The notes: generated by a model from the letters alone, not told the origin. Positions 50,640 to 62,524 are shown, counted from the stretch's first letter. The stretch: DNA of 64,000 nucleotides from Girardinichthys multiradiatus (GCF_021462225.1 NC_061804.1:3387001-3451000), one strand, 5' to 3'. Made by a program: numbers and translations.

Positions 50640-50860
50640 GGATCTCTTCTGTACAGTGCTTTTCACAAGACATCCCAAAGTGCTTCACCAGGGTGAGGGG
50701 ATTTTATTCATTCACTCAGTGGTGGTTGTCAGCATGTAGCCACAGTTGTCCTTAGAGGTGGAGTGACAGAAACACAGTTGCAAAAGCATGCGCCAATGGA
50801 CCCTCCAATCACCAACAACCACTCACACACTTCATTCAAAATGAAGAATCAATAAGAACC
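50640..50860. repeat. Retroelement tail-like repeat, tentative
   Basis: GTGCTTTTCACAAGACATCCC, then AAAGTGCTTCACCAGGGTGA, resembles fish SINE/LINE 3' ends. Confidence 0.4.
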
Positions 50861-50961
50861 CATTTCATGCAAATGATGTGACCGATTAAGAGGTTTTTTG
50901 TTGTGTTTTTTATTATATTAGTGATGAAGTTAGTTTAAACCTTATGACCTTCTTTTACCTG

Positions 50962-52160
50962 CTAATCTTTTTCCTCTGCTGTGGAACAGACCTGTTGCCC
51001 AACCAGCCCAGAAATAAACAACAAATACTCCAAGAATACATTATGAGAAAGAAATGCATCTTTACACTGTATGCATACTGCATCAACTGTAGTTAAAAAA
51101 GGCCAAAATTTGGCTTACCTTAGGAAGATGAAACCCACACAAACACCCTTGTGGCTGGGAGAAAAGTATCTGGTGGCCTCTCAGCAGTAGTGGGCACTTC
51201 TCTATCTGTAAACAGAGCACAAGATGAACTTGACTACGTCTAAATATACAGTCGGTCTTAAAACATAATTTGTCGTTTTATGCTCATACATGTGTGATGT
51301 ACAATATGTCAACCATTTGTAAATTAGATTAAAAATAAAATGTATTTCTTTGGATTATTTTCTAACATACCTTCTGATACAGAGTGTACCACTTCTGTTG
51401 CCTTGTGGCAGGTCGGTTACCTGCATCTGATGGCCAGACACCAGTGGAGGCAAAAGACCTCAGTCTAGAGAACCACTCGTTATCATCCATAGCCTTGTGG
51501 CTTTTGGAGTTTTGTTTAGACATTTTCTGTAATGACAGATAAGCAATTTTATTCATATTGCATTTACATAAACTCATCACAGCAAGTACCCAAAAGGGTG
51601 GATTACAAAGACATGTATGCAACACAATATAAAACACCTATTCATACTAACAGCCAGGGCTTGATATCAGCACTCAAATAAAATAAAAATAAACACATAT
51701 CCTTATAGATTCTATGGTGTTTCCCTATAAAATAAATAATTTTCTTTTTACTCTTGGATAAACATGGTAGCAACACATGCTAAGTTGTATTTGTTGAGAT
51801 GGTAAAGCATTACATTTGTTTTAGATTGCATTATGAAGCTTACCACTGACACTTTGTCAACTGGACTGCTTTAGCCAAGTAGGGACAACTTTAGCAGCAA
51901 CAAACAGGCTAATTATATCGTATATAATAAAAATAACTGAATATTCAACAATGCATGCAAAACTCTTACCCAAACCGACGACAGCACACCAACTATGAGC
52001 TCTGGTCATCAAGTTGACGGTGTTACGTCGATTCGCGTTTCCCCATCAGATACGGTTTCCACATCGCGGCAAAAAAGGCGCGTGCTTGTTCAGCGCTCGT
52101 AACCAGCGCGCCGTGCTTGCGCCGCAGGAGATCTTGGACACCGTGAAAGCTCAAACAACG
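50962..52160 (-). CDS. Cryptic spliced-looking small locus, unknown product
   Basis: On the minus strand a CpG-rich start (about 52160-51970) ends in a donor (GGTTTGG/gtaaga). An acceptor (cattacag) then opens an exon at 51526-51371 with an early ATG at 51523-51521, encoding MSKQNSKSHKAMDDNEWFSR and more, ending LYQK at a GTATGT donor. A second exon, 51205-51119 (87 bases, phase 0 on both sides, no stop), has an acceptor and a GTAAGC donor. A short terminal exon at 50991-50962 would end in TAG. The joined frame is about 89 codons. I recognise no family. It could be a host gene, the remnant of a DNA-transposon gene, or chance. Exon 3 also has another open frame that ends in a stop. Confidence 0.35.
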
Positions 52161-52190
52161 TGTTTCAGCGAAGCTGTCCCACTATTTTGA

Positions 52191-52380
<190 letters not shown>

Positions 52381-52441
52381 CGAAACATATTTATATACAC
52401 ACACACACACACACATACAAAGAAATTTATGTATATATATA

Positions 52442-53482
52442 CAGGGGTTGGACAATGAAACTGTGGTCAGATCAGAGGGATTTTAAGCCATTCTTCTTGC
52501 AGGATAGTGGCCAGGTCACTACGTGATACTGGTGGAGGAAAACGTTTCCTGACTCGCTCCTCCAAAACACCCCAAAGTGGCTCAATAATATTTAGATCTG
52601 GTGACAGGGCAGGCCATGGGAGATGTTCAACTTCACTTTCATGTTCATCAAACCAATCTTTCACCAGTCTTGCTGTGTGTATTGGTGCATTGTCATCCTG
52701 ATACACGGCACCGCCTTCAGGATACAATGTTTGAACCATTGGATGCACATGGTCCTCAAGAATGGTTCGGTAGTCCTTGGCAATGACGCGCCCATCTAGC
52801 ACAAGTATTGGGCCAAGGGAATGCCATGATATGGCAGCCCAAACCATCACTGATCCACCCCCATGCTTCACTCTGGGCATGCAACAGTCTGGGTGGTACG
52901 CTTCTTTGGGGCTTCTCCACAACCGTAACTCTCCCGGATGTGGGGAAAACAGTAAAGGTGGACTCATCAGAGAACAATACATGTTTCACATTGTCCACAG
53001 CCCAAGATTTACGCTCCTTGCACCATTGAAACGGACGTTTGGCATTGGCATGAGTGACCAAAGGTTTGGCTATAGCAAATCCGGGTTAGCACCCGAACAT
53101 CCCTTTCAGACAGCTTCCTCTTGCGTCAACAGTTAATCCTGTTGGATGTGATTTGTCCTTCTTGGTGGTATGCTGACATTACCCTGGATACCGTGGCTCT
53201 TGATACATCACAAAGACTTGCTGTCTTGGTCACAGATGCGCCAGCAAGACGTGCACCAACAATTTGTCCCCTTTTGAACTCTGGTATGTCACCCATAATG
53301 TTGTGTGCATTTCAATATTTTGAGCAAAACTGTGCTCTTACCCTGCTAATTGAACCTTCACACTCTGCTCTTACTGGTGCAAAGTGCAATCAATGAAGAC
53401 TGGCTACCAGGCTGGTCCAATTTAGCCATGAAACCTCCCACACTAAAATGACAGGTGTTTCAGTTTCATTGTCCAACCCCTG
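52442..53482 (-). mobile_element. Tc1/mariner element of DD36E type, full length, frame-broken
   Basis: Perfect terminal inverted repeats of at least 22 bases (CAGGGGTTGGACAATG...) lie at both ends, each flanked by TA. Length is 1041 bases. The minus-strand transposase starts near 53298 (MGDIPEFKRGQ, then an HTH region). It continues through LFSDESTF (first Asp), changes frame near 52900, and runs through GGGSVMVWAA, DDNAPIHTA (second Asp) and SPDLNIIEPLWG (Glu). Thirty-six residues separate the second Asp from the Glu, unlike the 34 of the other Tc1 copies here. DD36E elements have been described as the Incomer family. At least one frameshift makes this copy inactive, but the ends look young. 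Confidence 0.88.
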
Positions 53483-53516
53483 TATATACAGCCTACAGAT
53501 ATCAATACTGTTCTGG

Positions 53517-53566
53517 TCCTATAATGGTCCTATAATGGTACTATAATGGTACTATAATGGTACTAT
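53517..53566. repeat. Short tandem repeat, 11-base unit (CTATAATGGTA type)
   Basis: About four to five copies of an 11-mer ending in TATAATGGT(A/C), beside the DD36E element. Confidence 0.8.
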
Positions 53567-53660
53567 TACCCCTGTCAGATGCGAGTTTCCCTGTGTTTAA
53601 TACAGGAGGAACGGTATCTGACGGGGTGTGGAGACCCATCAGATACCGTTTCCCCTGGGA
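53566..53660. repeat. Inverted-repeat cluster of an ATCAGATACSGTTTCC motif
   Basis: Three copies of the motif, two in one orientation and one inverted, at about 53572, 53610 and 53637. They can form a hairpin. A fourth copy lies 1.6 kb away at 52047. The block abuts the broken end of the LINE. Confidence 0.6.
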
Positions 53661-55269
53661 AAGAATCCCACAGAGCTGCTCTGCACAGGCCTTCAGGACT
53701 CTAGGGCTGACATGATCTGGACCTGCAGCCTTATTCCGATTCAGTCTCTCCAGTTGCATCTTCACTTGACTTCTTGAGACACATAGGTGGAAGGGGGAAG
53801 CAAAGGAAGCATCACCATCTTCTGATATGGTTGAAGGCAAACATGTAGAAGCTGTGGGTCAAAGGAGGGTGGAATGTCTGTTTGGCTGTGAGCAGGAGAG
53901 GAGGATGCGAAGCTTGTTTCTGAACTGAACCTATTGAAGAATGTGTTCAGTTCATTGGCTCTGTCCAGACCTTCATTGGTCTGATCATCCGTCTGCTTGA
54001 AGCCTGTGATCTTCTTCATCCCTGTCCACACATTTCTGATATTGTTTTGCTGGAGCTTGCTCTCCAGCTTCTTCTTGTACACCTCCTTGCTGTCTCTTAT
54101 CTTGACTTTAAGTTGCTTCTGTATAATCCTCAATAATTCTCTGTCTCCCTCTCTGAAGGCTCTTTTTTTCTTGTTAAGCAGGTCCTTCAGGTCACTGGTG
54201 ATCCAAGGTTTGTTATTGGGGAAGCATCCCACAGTTCTGGTGGGGATGATGTTATCCACACAGAAGTTTATATAGTCAGTTACACACTCAGTCATGGCAT
54301 TGATGTCCTCTCCATGTGGCTGGCACAGTCTGTAGCCTCAAAGCAACCTTGCAGAGCTTCTTCAGCTTCCTGTGACCATTTTCTCACAGTCCTCTTTATT
54401 ACAGGTTGCCTCTGAACAAGGGGCTTATATTTTGAGCAGAGAAAAACAAGATTGTGATCTGATTTGCCTAGAGGAGGTCTTGCTGTAGAGATGTATGAGT
54501 CCTTGACATTTGCATAAAACAAATCCAATGTTTTGTTTTCTCTGGTAGAGCAGCTGACAAACTGTTGAAACTTTGGAAGTGTAGCAGAGAGTGAAGCATG
54601 GTTAAAATCACCAGAAATTGCCACAAAAGCATTGGGGTTTTGTGTCTGTAGCTTAGCAACAACGGAGCTGATGGCATCACATGCAGTGTCAGCAACAGCG
54701 GAAGGTGGAACGTAAACTGTTGCCAAAATAACACTGGTGAACTCTCTGGGTAAATAATATGGAGGAGAACTTACTGCCAACAGTTCAATATCTGGACTGC
54801 AGAGATGACACTTCACAGTAACATGTCCTGGATTACACCATCTGTTGTTCACAAGTACTGCCAGTCCACCTCCTTTACATTTGCCGCTCCTCTTTAAATC
54901 TCTGTCTGCTCGTATGGTTAAAAAGACCGGCAGAGAGACGCTGGAGTCGGGGATATGATCCTGCAGCCATGTCTCAGTAAAACACATAATACTGCATGCC
55001 CGGTACTCTGGCTGGGTCCTTTGTAGGGCTTGGAGTTCATCCAACTTGTTTCCCAACGATCTCACATTGCCCATCATAATTGACGGAAGAGATGGTTTGA
55101 ACTTCCTCCTTCTCTCTTTTCTCTTAGCTCCTGCTCTGCATCCACGTCGTCTCCTTTTCAACTCATCGGGGATTTGGGGTTGTAGTTGAAGTATTATTTG
55201 AGCTTTTGAGATATTAATCAGCTGCTCCCGGTTGTAAGAAACAACCCTGTTGCCATGGCAATGCATCAT
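53661..55269 (-). mobile_element. LINE (L2/Rex1-like), endonuclease part kept, RT part missing
   Basis: On the minus strand, 55269-54292 encodes an N-terminal basic region. An APE-type endonuclease with recognisable catalytic motifs follows (MGNVRSLGNKLDEL, CFTETWLQD, SGDFNHASL, GKSDHNLVF). After a stop/frameshift near 54295, the linker to the reverse transcriptase continues (53762-54295), reaching NRNKAAGPDHVSPRVLKAC. The element stops abruptly at about 53661, before the RT palm. Losing the 3' end while keeping the 5' end is the reverse of normal target-primed truncation. Confidence 0.88.
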
Positions 55270-55309
55270 AACAAATGATTATGATGCATCAAATCATCAA
55301 ATGATTTAG

Positions 55310-56582
55310 TTATTTATTCAAATTGGATAAAAAGTTTTTCTATCTAAGGAAACCCGTCAGAGATTTGTAGACCCCTTCTCTTAAGAGTCTAGAAGAAACA
55401 TCACCTTTTCTAATGGCAGTGGTCTGTGCAGACCACTGCTATTTTTCTATGTTTTTTAGGAGTATTGTTTTTCAGTTTGTTTAAACATAAAGAACCACAA
55501 TTCCTCCTAATAAAAGAAACAATTCAAGTATAGGATATGTGTGGTTCATCATTTGATTCAGGTGATTTTGAAAACATTCAACCTCACTGTATGGTTGAGA
55601 GAATGTATTTTAATCATCCCTCAGCCTTCTTTGAGTTTCTTTCCAAGTGACTGAGATCAACATAGTGATCCCAAAGCTCTGTCATGCTGTTTTTACTAAA
55701 TATCAACTTGTTTGCTGGACACAGACTGATTTGATGAATGCCTTTACCATTTCTATTAAATTTGTGAAATCTATTTTCACAGTTTCAATTTTTTTTCTGA
55801 CTGTTAATACCAATACATTCAATACATTAAAGTCAATAATAGAATACGATGTTGACTGCCTGTCATTACAAGAACTGGCTCATGAAACTTTTCTAATGTG
55901 CATCTAAGCTCCTCACTACTTTATCACTGATTGTAATACTTAACGGAATAAGAATGTTGATCAAGTCTAGGTTATGTTTCAAATCTGCACTTTAAAACTT
56001 TACTGGCTATTTATTTCTTTTTTTAACTTTATAGAATATTTATGTTTTGGATTACATGTTTTATTTGGTTAGAAATTTGTTTTATTCTGTATGTTTTTGG
56101 TTTGGTTCTCTCAATGAATACTGAACTGTGACTTCAAAACTAAACTGGGATTTTACTGTACCATACAGTACCTACTAGTAGTTATGTTACGTTGTTGGCT
56201 TCCTTTAATAAATTATACACTGTGAGCACCTGAAAGTCTAACTGTCAGAACAGAAAATGCAAGAAGATGAGCAATGGATCAACCCTTTGGCACTGAATCC
56301 TAAAATACATGACATAGATAAATACATTTGTTATTTAAAATTTTAATTTAAATGTTTACATTTAAATATTAAAATAAAATATTCTCCAAAAAAATATCAT
56401 ATGAAACACGTGTGCCAAATGCTGTTGTTATTTACAAATAATTCCCAGAACTGTGTGATCCTGTTTGATCTCTATCATTAGCAATTCACAGCCCATTGAG
56501 TTTCCGTTAAAAGTGACAAACAAGCTCCCACAAAAGCTCCGTCAGCACCTCAGTGACATCCATTAGCCAGCATGTGCATGTG

Positions 56583-56643
<61 letters not shown>

Positions 56644-56810
56644 ACAAAGCTAATAACAGTCCTGCCATTTTACTACAATAACGTGAAAAAGTGAAAATGA
56701 ATTAATCCTGTTTTTGGTGAGTGAATTTTATTGTAAAGATTTATAAATGCTTGGAAAACACTGCCTTTGTTTTCCTATTTAATATATATTTATTTACTTA
56801 ACTGTGGTTG
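55310..56810. other. AT-rich intergenic sequence with one repeat fragment
   Basis: 55310-55360 is a piece of the repeat at 3.0-3.9 kb (TTGGATAAAAAGTTTTTC, AAGGAAACCCG). The rest has no ORF, RNA or repeat that I recognise, apart from (TG)n at 56585-56641. Confidence 0.5.
56585..56641. repeat. (TG)n microsatellite
   Basis: About 28 TG units. Confidence 0.97.
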
Positions 56811-57096
56811 TTGGAGTGTGGAATGAGTGATCAGCTCAAACCAACAGTCAGACTCAAAGGAACGAGACAGAGACTCTTTCTACTCGCAGCGAGGGTAATC
56901 ACACTGATCTGCAGTGGACTACAAAGGTGTGATCACCGACGGAGTTTATTTTATACAGCAAAGTAAACAGACATATCAGGTTACAAAATAGGGGTGCAAG
57001 ACAGGTCAGGCAGAGTTAGAGAATGGAAAGAGGAACAGCTGGTTCTGCTTTCGGGTGTTGTGAAACCAGCTACACATAGACCAAAATAACAAATAA
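56811..57096 (-). mobile_element. Possible retroviral LTR fragment (R-U5 end)
   Basis: Read on the minus strand, the stretch has CTGTATAAAATAAACTCC, resembling a TATA box/poly(A) signal. About 130 bases later it ends in ...CCAACA, the CA expected at an LTR edge. It is on the same strand as the env relic at 58.4-60.1 kb and downstream of it. No second LTR is in view, so this is tentative. Its other edge is cut by the Tc1 half. Confidence 0.35.
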
Positions 57097-58125
57097 ATGA
57101 AATCTTCATCTCCATAAAGCTTTTCAGCAGATGGAAGCATGAAGTGCTCCAAAATCTCCTGATAGCTAGCTGCATTGACCCTGCCCTTGATAAAACACAG
57201 TGGACCAACACCAGCAGTTGACACGGCACCCCAGACCATCACTGACTGTGGGTACTTGACACTGGACTTCTGGCATTTTGGCATTTCCTTCTCCCCAGTC
57301 TTCCTCCAGACTCTGGCACCTTGATTTCCGAATGACATGCAGAATTTGCTTTCATCCGAAAAAAGTACTTTGGACCACTGAGCAACAGTCCAGTGCTGCT
57401 TCTCTGTAGCCCAGGTCAGGCGCTTCTGCTGCTGTTTCTGGTTCAAAAGTGGCTTGACCTGGTGAATGTGGCACCTGTAGCCCATTTCCTGCACATGCCT
57501 GTGCACGGTGGCTCTGGATGTTTCTACTCCAGACTCAGTCCACTGCTTCCGCAGGTCCCCCAAGGTCTGGAATCGGCCCTTCTCCACAATCTTCCTCAGG
57601 GTCCGGTCACCTCTTCTCGTTGTGCAGCGTTTTCTGCCACACTTTTTCCTTCCCACAGACTTCCCACTGAGGTGCCTTGATACAGCACTCTGGGAACAGC
57701 CTATTCGTTCAGAAATGTCTTTCTGTGTCTTACCCTCTTGCTTGAGGGTGTCAATAGTGGCCTTCTGGACAGCAGTCAGGTCGGCAGTCTTACCCATGAT
57801 TGGGGTTTTGAGTGATGAACCAGGCTGGGAGTTTTAAAGGCCTCAGGAATCTTTTGCAGGTGTTTAGAGTTAACTCGTTGATTCAGATGATTAGGTTCAT
57901 AGCTCGTTTAGAGACCCTTTTAATGATATGCTAATTTTGTGAGATAGGAATTTTGGGTTTTCATGAGCTGTATGCCAAAATCATCCGTATTAAGACAATA
58001 AAAGACCTGAAATATTTCAGTTAGTGTGCAATGAATCTAAAATATATGAATGTTAAATTTTCATCATTACATTATGGAAAATAATGAACTTTATCACAAT
58101 ATGCTAATATTTTGAGAAGGACCTG
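57097..58125 (-). mobile_element. Tc1-like element, right/5' half
   Basis: The right terminal inverted repeat ends ...AAGGACCTG at 58125, followed by TA. On the minus strand the transposase opens at 57797 (MGKTADLTAVQKATIDTLKQ). It runs through paired HTH motifs, LFSDESKFCMSFG (first Asp) and VMVWGAVS, and breaks at 57097 after the KLYGDEDF codons. About 105 bases at the broken end duplicate the broken end of 49794-50478. The frame is open from the Met to the break. Confidence 0.9.
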
Positions 58126-58403
58126 TAATGTTTAAAAATAAGCTAAATATAAGGTAGATATAGTCACAAACTTCCATATGTCATCACTTAAACAGCCTCT
58201 TCTTATCAGATTGTTTGCTGTAAGATCATTATGGAGAAGGAATGTAACAGAATTTGATCATTATTTACACTTTGGTATTTGACACTGAGACACAGTCACC
58301 ATAGTCATCAATGGCAGGGCTGATTACTTCTTGGTTCAAGGAGGCATAATGTTGATCATTATTTTACAACATGGTATGATAAAAATTGAGAGGAGGCAGA
58401 GGG

Positions 58404-59165
58404 TTAACCCAAAGCTATCATTGCTACAAAAAGATTTTTTATCCACCCCATCCATCCTCCCTGAAGCATCCAATCAAACCATGAAGTAGTGGGTGTAAGA
58501 CGGTCTTTAGCCATGACATTTGGCAAATCTCTTAAATGATCTAAGGCTTCTGTCATGTTGGCAGAGTGGATGTTGTCTGGAATATATGTATAACAGGTGC
58601 TATTTGATAAAATACAAACACCTCCAGAGGAGGCAGTTAATATGTCCAGAGCCATACGGTTTTGAATTACCATGGCTCGCATAGCACTGATTTCTTTATT
58701 TTGTGCATCATCCACTATTATGGAATTATTTAGGAATAATCTTAAACTGTAATTTAGAATTTCTAGGTGCAGCATGACTTTACCTACCCCGAGCCAGGGA
58801 AGAAGGGACAGGATTACCTTGTCATTTGTGGACCATTGTTTAAATTCGTCTGGTACATTGGTTCCCCATACACTGTCATGTGGTTTTAGTTTTAAGGATC
58901 TTTTCTGTCTTCTGGAAGAAGTAGAGATCATCAATGCTTCCCTAGTAATTACTATGGTGTGATCTGATATAAAAACTGGTGCACAGATACCGTACCAGCT
59001 GGGGGGCAGGACGAAGTAGGCGTTGTTCCCACATAACCAAGCTACCCCTTGTACCCAGTATGTCCCATTGTAAAACAGGTCAGTAGTCTGAAAAGTTGTT
59101 TTACAATTTGTCCTTGTGCCTAGATAAATGGAGTTATTCCCTTTACTTTTGTTATAACACTGAGC
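58404..59165 (-). pseudogene. Endogenous retrovirus env: SU C-terminal part and TM subunit
   Basis: The minus-strand sequence shows the end of a surface subunit and a furin-type RQKR site near the start of the 58404-58934 open frame. After it come a hydrophobic fusion-peptide-like stretch, a heptad region, an immunosuppressive-domain-like segment (QNRMALDIL) and a CX6C motif followed by Tyr rather than a second Cys. A membrane-proximal Trp-rich end follows. The frame ends at 58404 in hydrophobic residues, short of a full membrane anchor and tail. It resembles gamma-type envelopes, including those captured in fish genomes. It is interrupted upstream by a repeat. Confidence 0.8.
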
Positions 59166-59179
59166 ATATTGTTTTATAC

Positions 59180-59590
59180 CGTTTCAGTATGCATGTTCTC
59201 TCAAACCCCCAGTCGGTCGTGGCAGATGGCCGCTCACACTGAGCCTGGTTCTGCTGGAGGTTTCTTCCTGTTAAAAGGGAGTTTTTCCTCTCCACTGTCG
59301 CTACATGCATGCTCAGTATGAGGGATTGCTGCCAAGTCAACACCAGTGACTGTCCACTGTCTCTACATGCTCATCCAGGAGGAGTGAATGCTGCAAGTCA
59401 CTGACTGGATGCAATCTGCTGGGTTTCCTTAGATAGAAAAACTTTTTATCCAATTTGAATAAAAAGCTAATTCTGACTGCACTGTTCAATGGTTACGATT
59501 AATTGGAATGTATGTACCTGACTGTTGTGAAGAGCCTTGAGACAACATGTGTTGTGAATTGGCGCTTTATAAATAAAACTGAATTGAATT
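59180..59590 (+). mobile_element. LINE-type repeat inserted in env
   Basis: This is the same dispersed repeat as at 3.0-3.4 kb, in plus orientation. It ends GCGCTTTATAAATAAAACTG plus a TTGAA-type tail. It separates two blocks of env sequence on the opposite strand. Confidence 0.8.
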
Positions 59591-60110
59591 TAATTAAAAG
59601 GTGGGACCTTGTCCTCTTCAGTGATATTTAAAGCATTCCAAAACTCAGAGTCACAGGTGCAGTTATGAGGGTTACACATATAATTTAGAGTCTGGTTTTT
59701 CTGTGGAAACTGTCCTGGGATAATGAAATATTGGCAAAATGCATATCCTAATTTTCCGAAAGAAGTGGCACAATTTGCTTGTGAATCATTCATAGCTTTC
59801 ACATATATTGTAGGACCCTGAGAATGTACAGGGATTACAGAGCATACATAACAATCCGTTTTATTTATTTAATGAAATTTAGCGGTGTCACATAACGATA
59901 CCAGTAATTCTGCAAGAAGGGATGACTTTCTGCACTTCCTAGAGGCCTGAGGTGTGACCCGTCTGGTGTCCATCTTTTCCGGTGGGATGTTGCTTCTTTC
60001 TTACTGTGACAAAGGAAGAAGCCCAATGTTAGTGCGGGGATCCCTCCAAGACTTATCCATACCTTACAGGGAGCCATGATAAATGGGCACAGGTCAGCTG
60101 TTTTCTTCAC
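59591..60110 (-). pseudogene. Endogenous retrovirus env: N-terminal SU part
   Basis: Two minus-strand open stretches (59865-60110 and 59590-59802) in different frames encode a signal-peptide-like hydrophobic start and a Cys- and Asn-rich surface-subunit segment. They continue the env fragment on the other side of the inserted repeat. Frame breaks near 59830 show that this copy is inactive. Confidence 0.65.
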
Positions 60111-60199
60111 CGGGATTGAGACGCTGGGCCCTATGGGTCACCAGCCCCTTTATAACCGGACTTCCCCTGCTACCCCGTCGGTTAAATTGGCTTCTGTAA

Positions 60200-60390
60200 A
60201 GGTAGAACAGGTTTACAGTGGCTCTTGTGAATCCAGGAACGTCTCTCTGCGATTTTCAGAGCAGTAGGCGTAGTCAGGAGAACTTGGAAGGGTCCTTCCC
60301 ATCGAGGGGTACTCCAGTCTTTTGATCAGGACCAGGTCTCCAGGTCTCGGGTTATTCTGTGGGATACATGTTCAGTGTGAGGGAAGTTTA
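60200..60390 (-). pseudogene. Endogenous retrovirus pol: integrase C-terminal tail
   Basis: Minus-strand frames read [11 protein letters not shown] and then, after a frameshift, [17 protein letters not shown] and WIHKSHCK. This is the C-terminal domain of a gammaretrovirus-like integrase. It lies just upstream of env, the normal pol-env order. Nothing further upstream of pol is recognisable. Confidence 0.75.
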
Positions 60391-61119
60391 GATGCAGCCT
60401 TTCGCAGAAACATATAGAAAGTTATTTCCTCTACTTTCGACAGTATCAGTGCTGTTCCTGCAGAGGTTTTAAACCCTCTGTTTTTCCAAATTCTTATTAT
60501 TCTTTTTTATCATATTTTAGGGTTAGGGGTTAGACTGCATCGGACCTTTTAGAATAGACAAGTGAGTAATAATGGTGAACATTTAATGTATATACATTCA
60601 ACCTAACAGTGGTGTATTCATTAAAAAACTGGCTTTTAGCAATGTCACTCCAGTATAGACATTATACGCTTACAGTAATGCCACTGCACTAAACCTATCA
60701 ATTTAGTCTGGCATTTTCATAAGGTTTTAAGCTGACCTTAGCATTTTACCTATATCTGCTGTCTTTGCTTGTCCTTGTTTTTCTTTTATGTCTATTTAAT
60801 GTTTACGTGCATGTTTTTTGTTCCTAATGCCTTGTGATTTTTATGTTATATGCGTTGTGACTTTGTGAAAAGTGCTTTTTAATTAAATAATGAATTCTGT
60901 GTAATGCATATTTGATAGAAATAATTTCTTGCCATAAGTGCACACTGGTTGATTCAAAGAGAAGTGCCTTAAAAGGTATCCAGATAAGATGACCCACATC
61001 CAGATCAGGTGACCCAGCTCAACTGAATCCTCTTGATGTAAGGGGGCCCTGAGATCTTAGCATCTTTTAAAAAATCCTTGAAGTAAAAATCTTTCGTTAA
61101 AAGCAAAAACACCTTCTTT
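60391..61119. other. AT-rich intergenic sequence, nothing recognised
   Basis: No ORF, RNA gene or repeat with a recognisable family was seen. Confidence 0.5.
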
Positions 61120-61680
61120 TATTGCTTTATGGTCCAATCTTGAAATTAATGTGGCCTTTTGTGGTGCTTTCCATTGTGGACAGGAGTTGTTAGGGGCCTA
61201 CTGAGTGGTCTGGCGCTATAGCCCAATACATAGCAAACTGTGACGCACTGAATGTTAAGTTTCCTATTAGAACCAGAATAGATTTCTTGAGGAATTTGGG
61301 GTACTAGCAGCTCATCCGATGGATTGGACAACACAGGATAGCCTTTGCTGTATATATTCATGTCTTGGCTTCCCATGGCTCTTTTGCTGGTTAACCACTG
61401 GTCCTTCCTTGAAGCACTTTTAAGAGATACTGACCACTGCAGATAGGAAACACCCAACAAGAGCTGCGGTTTTGGAGATGTTCCTCACCAGTCCTCTGCA
61501 ACCATTTAGTTCCTTAGACTTGTCCACTTTCCTTCTTCTAACCTGTCTATTTTGAGGACAAAATATTCACAAGCTGCCTAATTTATCACTCCCACAACCA
61601 GAAAACACAATGGAGATATTATCTGTACTATATATTTCACTTGTCATAATCTTATGCTTGATTAGTGAATACAAAAACAA
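61120..61680 (-). pseudogene. Tc1-like transposase relic, N-terminal part
   Basis: The minus-strand frame 61146-61460 reads a decayed HTH-linker region (SVSLKSASRKDQWLTSKRAM and SNPSDELLVPQIPQEI). The plus-strand 'CAACAAGAGCTGCGGTTTTGG' block and the end near TTGTCATAATCTTATGC belong to the same non-coding end. The catalytic domain is absent. Confidence 0.6.
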
Positions 61681-61689
61681 AGGAACGGG

Positions 61690-62490
61690 AGACTGATGTT
61701 AGTTATATAGACTGCTTAATCTTAACAGCAGTTCAGCATTTTACTTGTGACAAATCAATAAATACTTAGCTAAACAGTCTCAGTGAAATATAAATACTTA
61801 TAAAGTTTTCCAAGCAATAAAAAAAAAGCCATTGAGGACATGAAAAATGCATTGTAATCATTGCGAAAACACAGAGGTTCCTGCATTGACAAATTATGTC
61901 TAATTATCATTAATAACATTGCAAAATTAAAAACGTTTCTTTGAAAAAAACAAATCCTGACCATTTCTAGCTTATAGTCCTAACTGTATTTGTATCTTGT
62001 TTATGATTTTAGCCCAGAAAAAAAAAAAAACAGACTGGAAAAAACTGATTATAAATCCAAACTCAGAAGGGATGGGATACAGTTTCTTTAACCTCAGCAA
62101 ATGGAGCAGTAGGTTATTAGCTGATCAATATTTGTCAGTACAAGGTGATCAGATTATTTTGGATCATTAGCTTTTGTTTGCTTTGCTAAGTGCTGGAACC
62201 ACTCAATTAGACATACAAAGTGTTTCTGGACATATGCTGACCAGCAACTTAATGCACAGACGTCACACTATCATTATAGTTTCCAAGTCGTTTTTGGACT
62301 CACCTAGACTACTTTTATTTACCTTAAAACAGGCGTTTATGTTTAGATCTAACAAGTGACATGAAGAGGGTTTGCTTTTTTTCTTTATTACGAACTAAAT
62401 CCTTTGTATTGTCTATTCAGATGCATGTTTCCATTATAATACTAAAGAACTGAGAAAAGTGGGGCTAGGCTTGTTTTTGAGGAAGTGTTG
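61690..62490. promoter_or_regulatory. Region upstream of insulin, no site assigned
   Basis: AT-rich DNA before the insulin TATA box. It contains several TAAT cores of the kind bound by islet homeodomain factors, but these are too common in AT-rich DNA to call individually. Confidence 0.3.
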
Positions 62491-62493
62491 GAT

Positions 62494-62500
62494 TATAAAA
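62494..62500 (+). promoter_or_regulatory. ins: Insulin TATA box
   Basis: TATAAAA about 30 bases before the probable start of the 5' UTR (near 62525). Confidence 0.85.
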
Positions 62501-62524
62501 GGAGGTGACTCCCTTCATTCTGCC

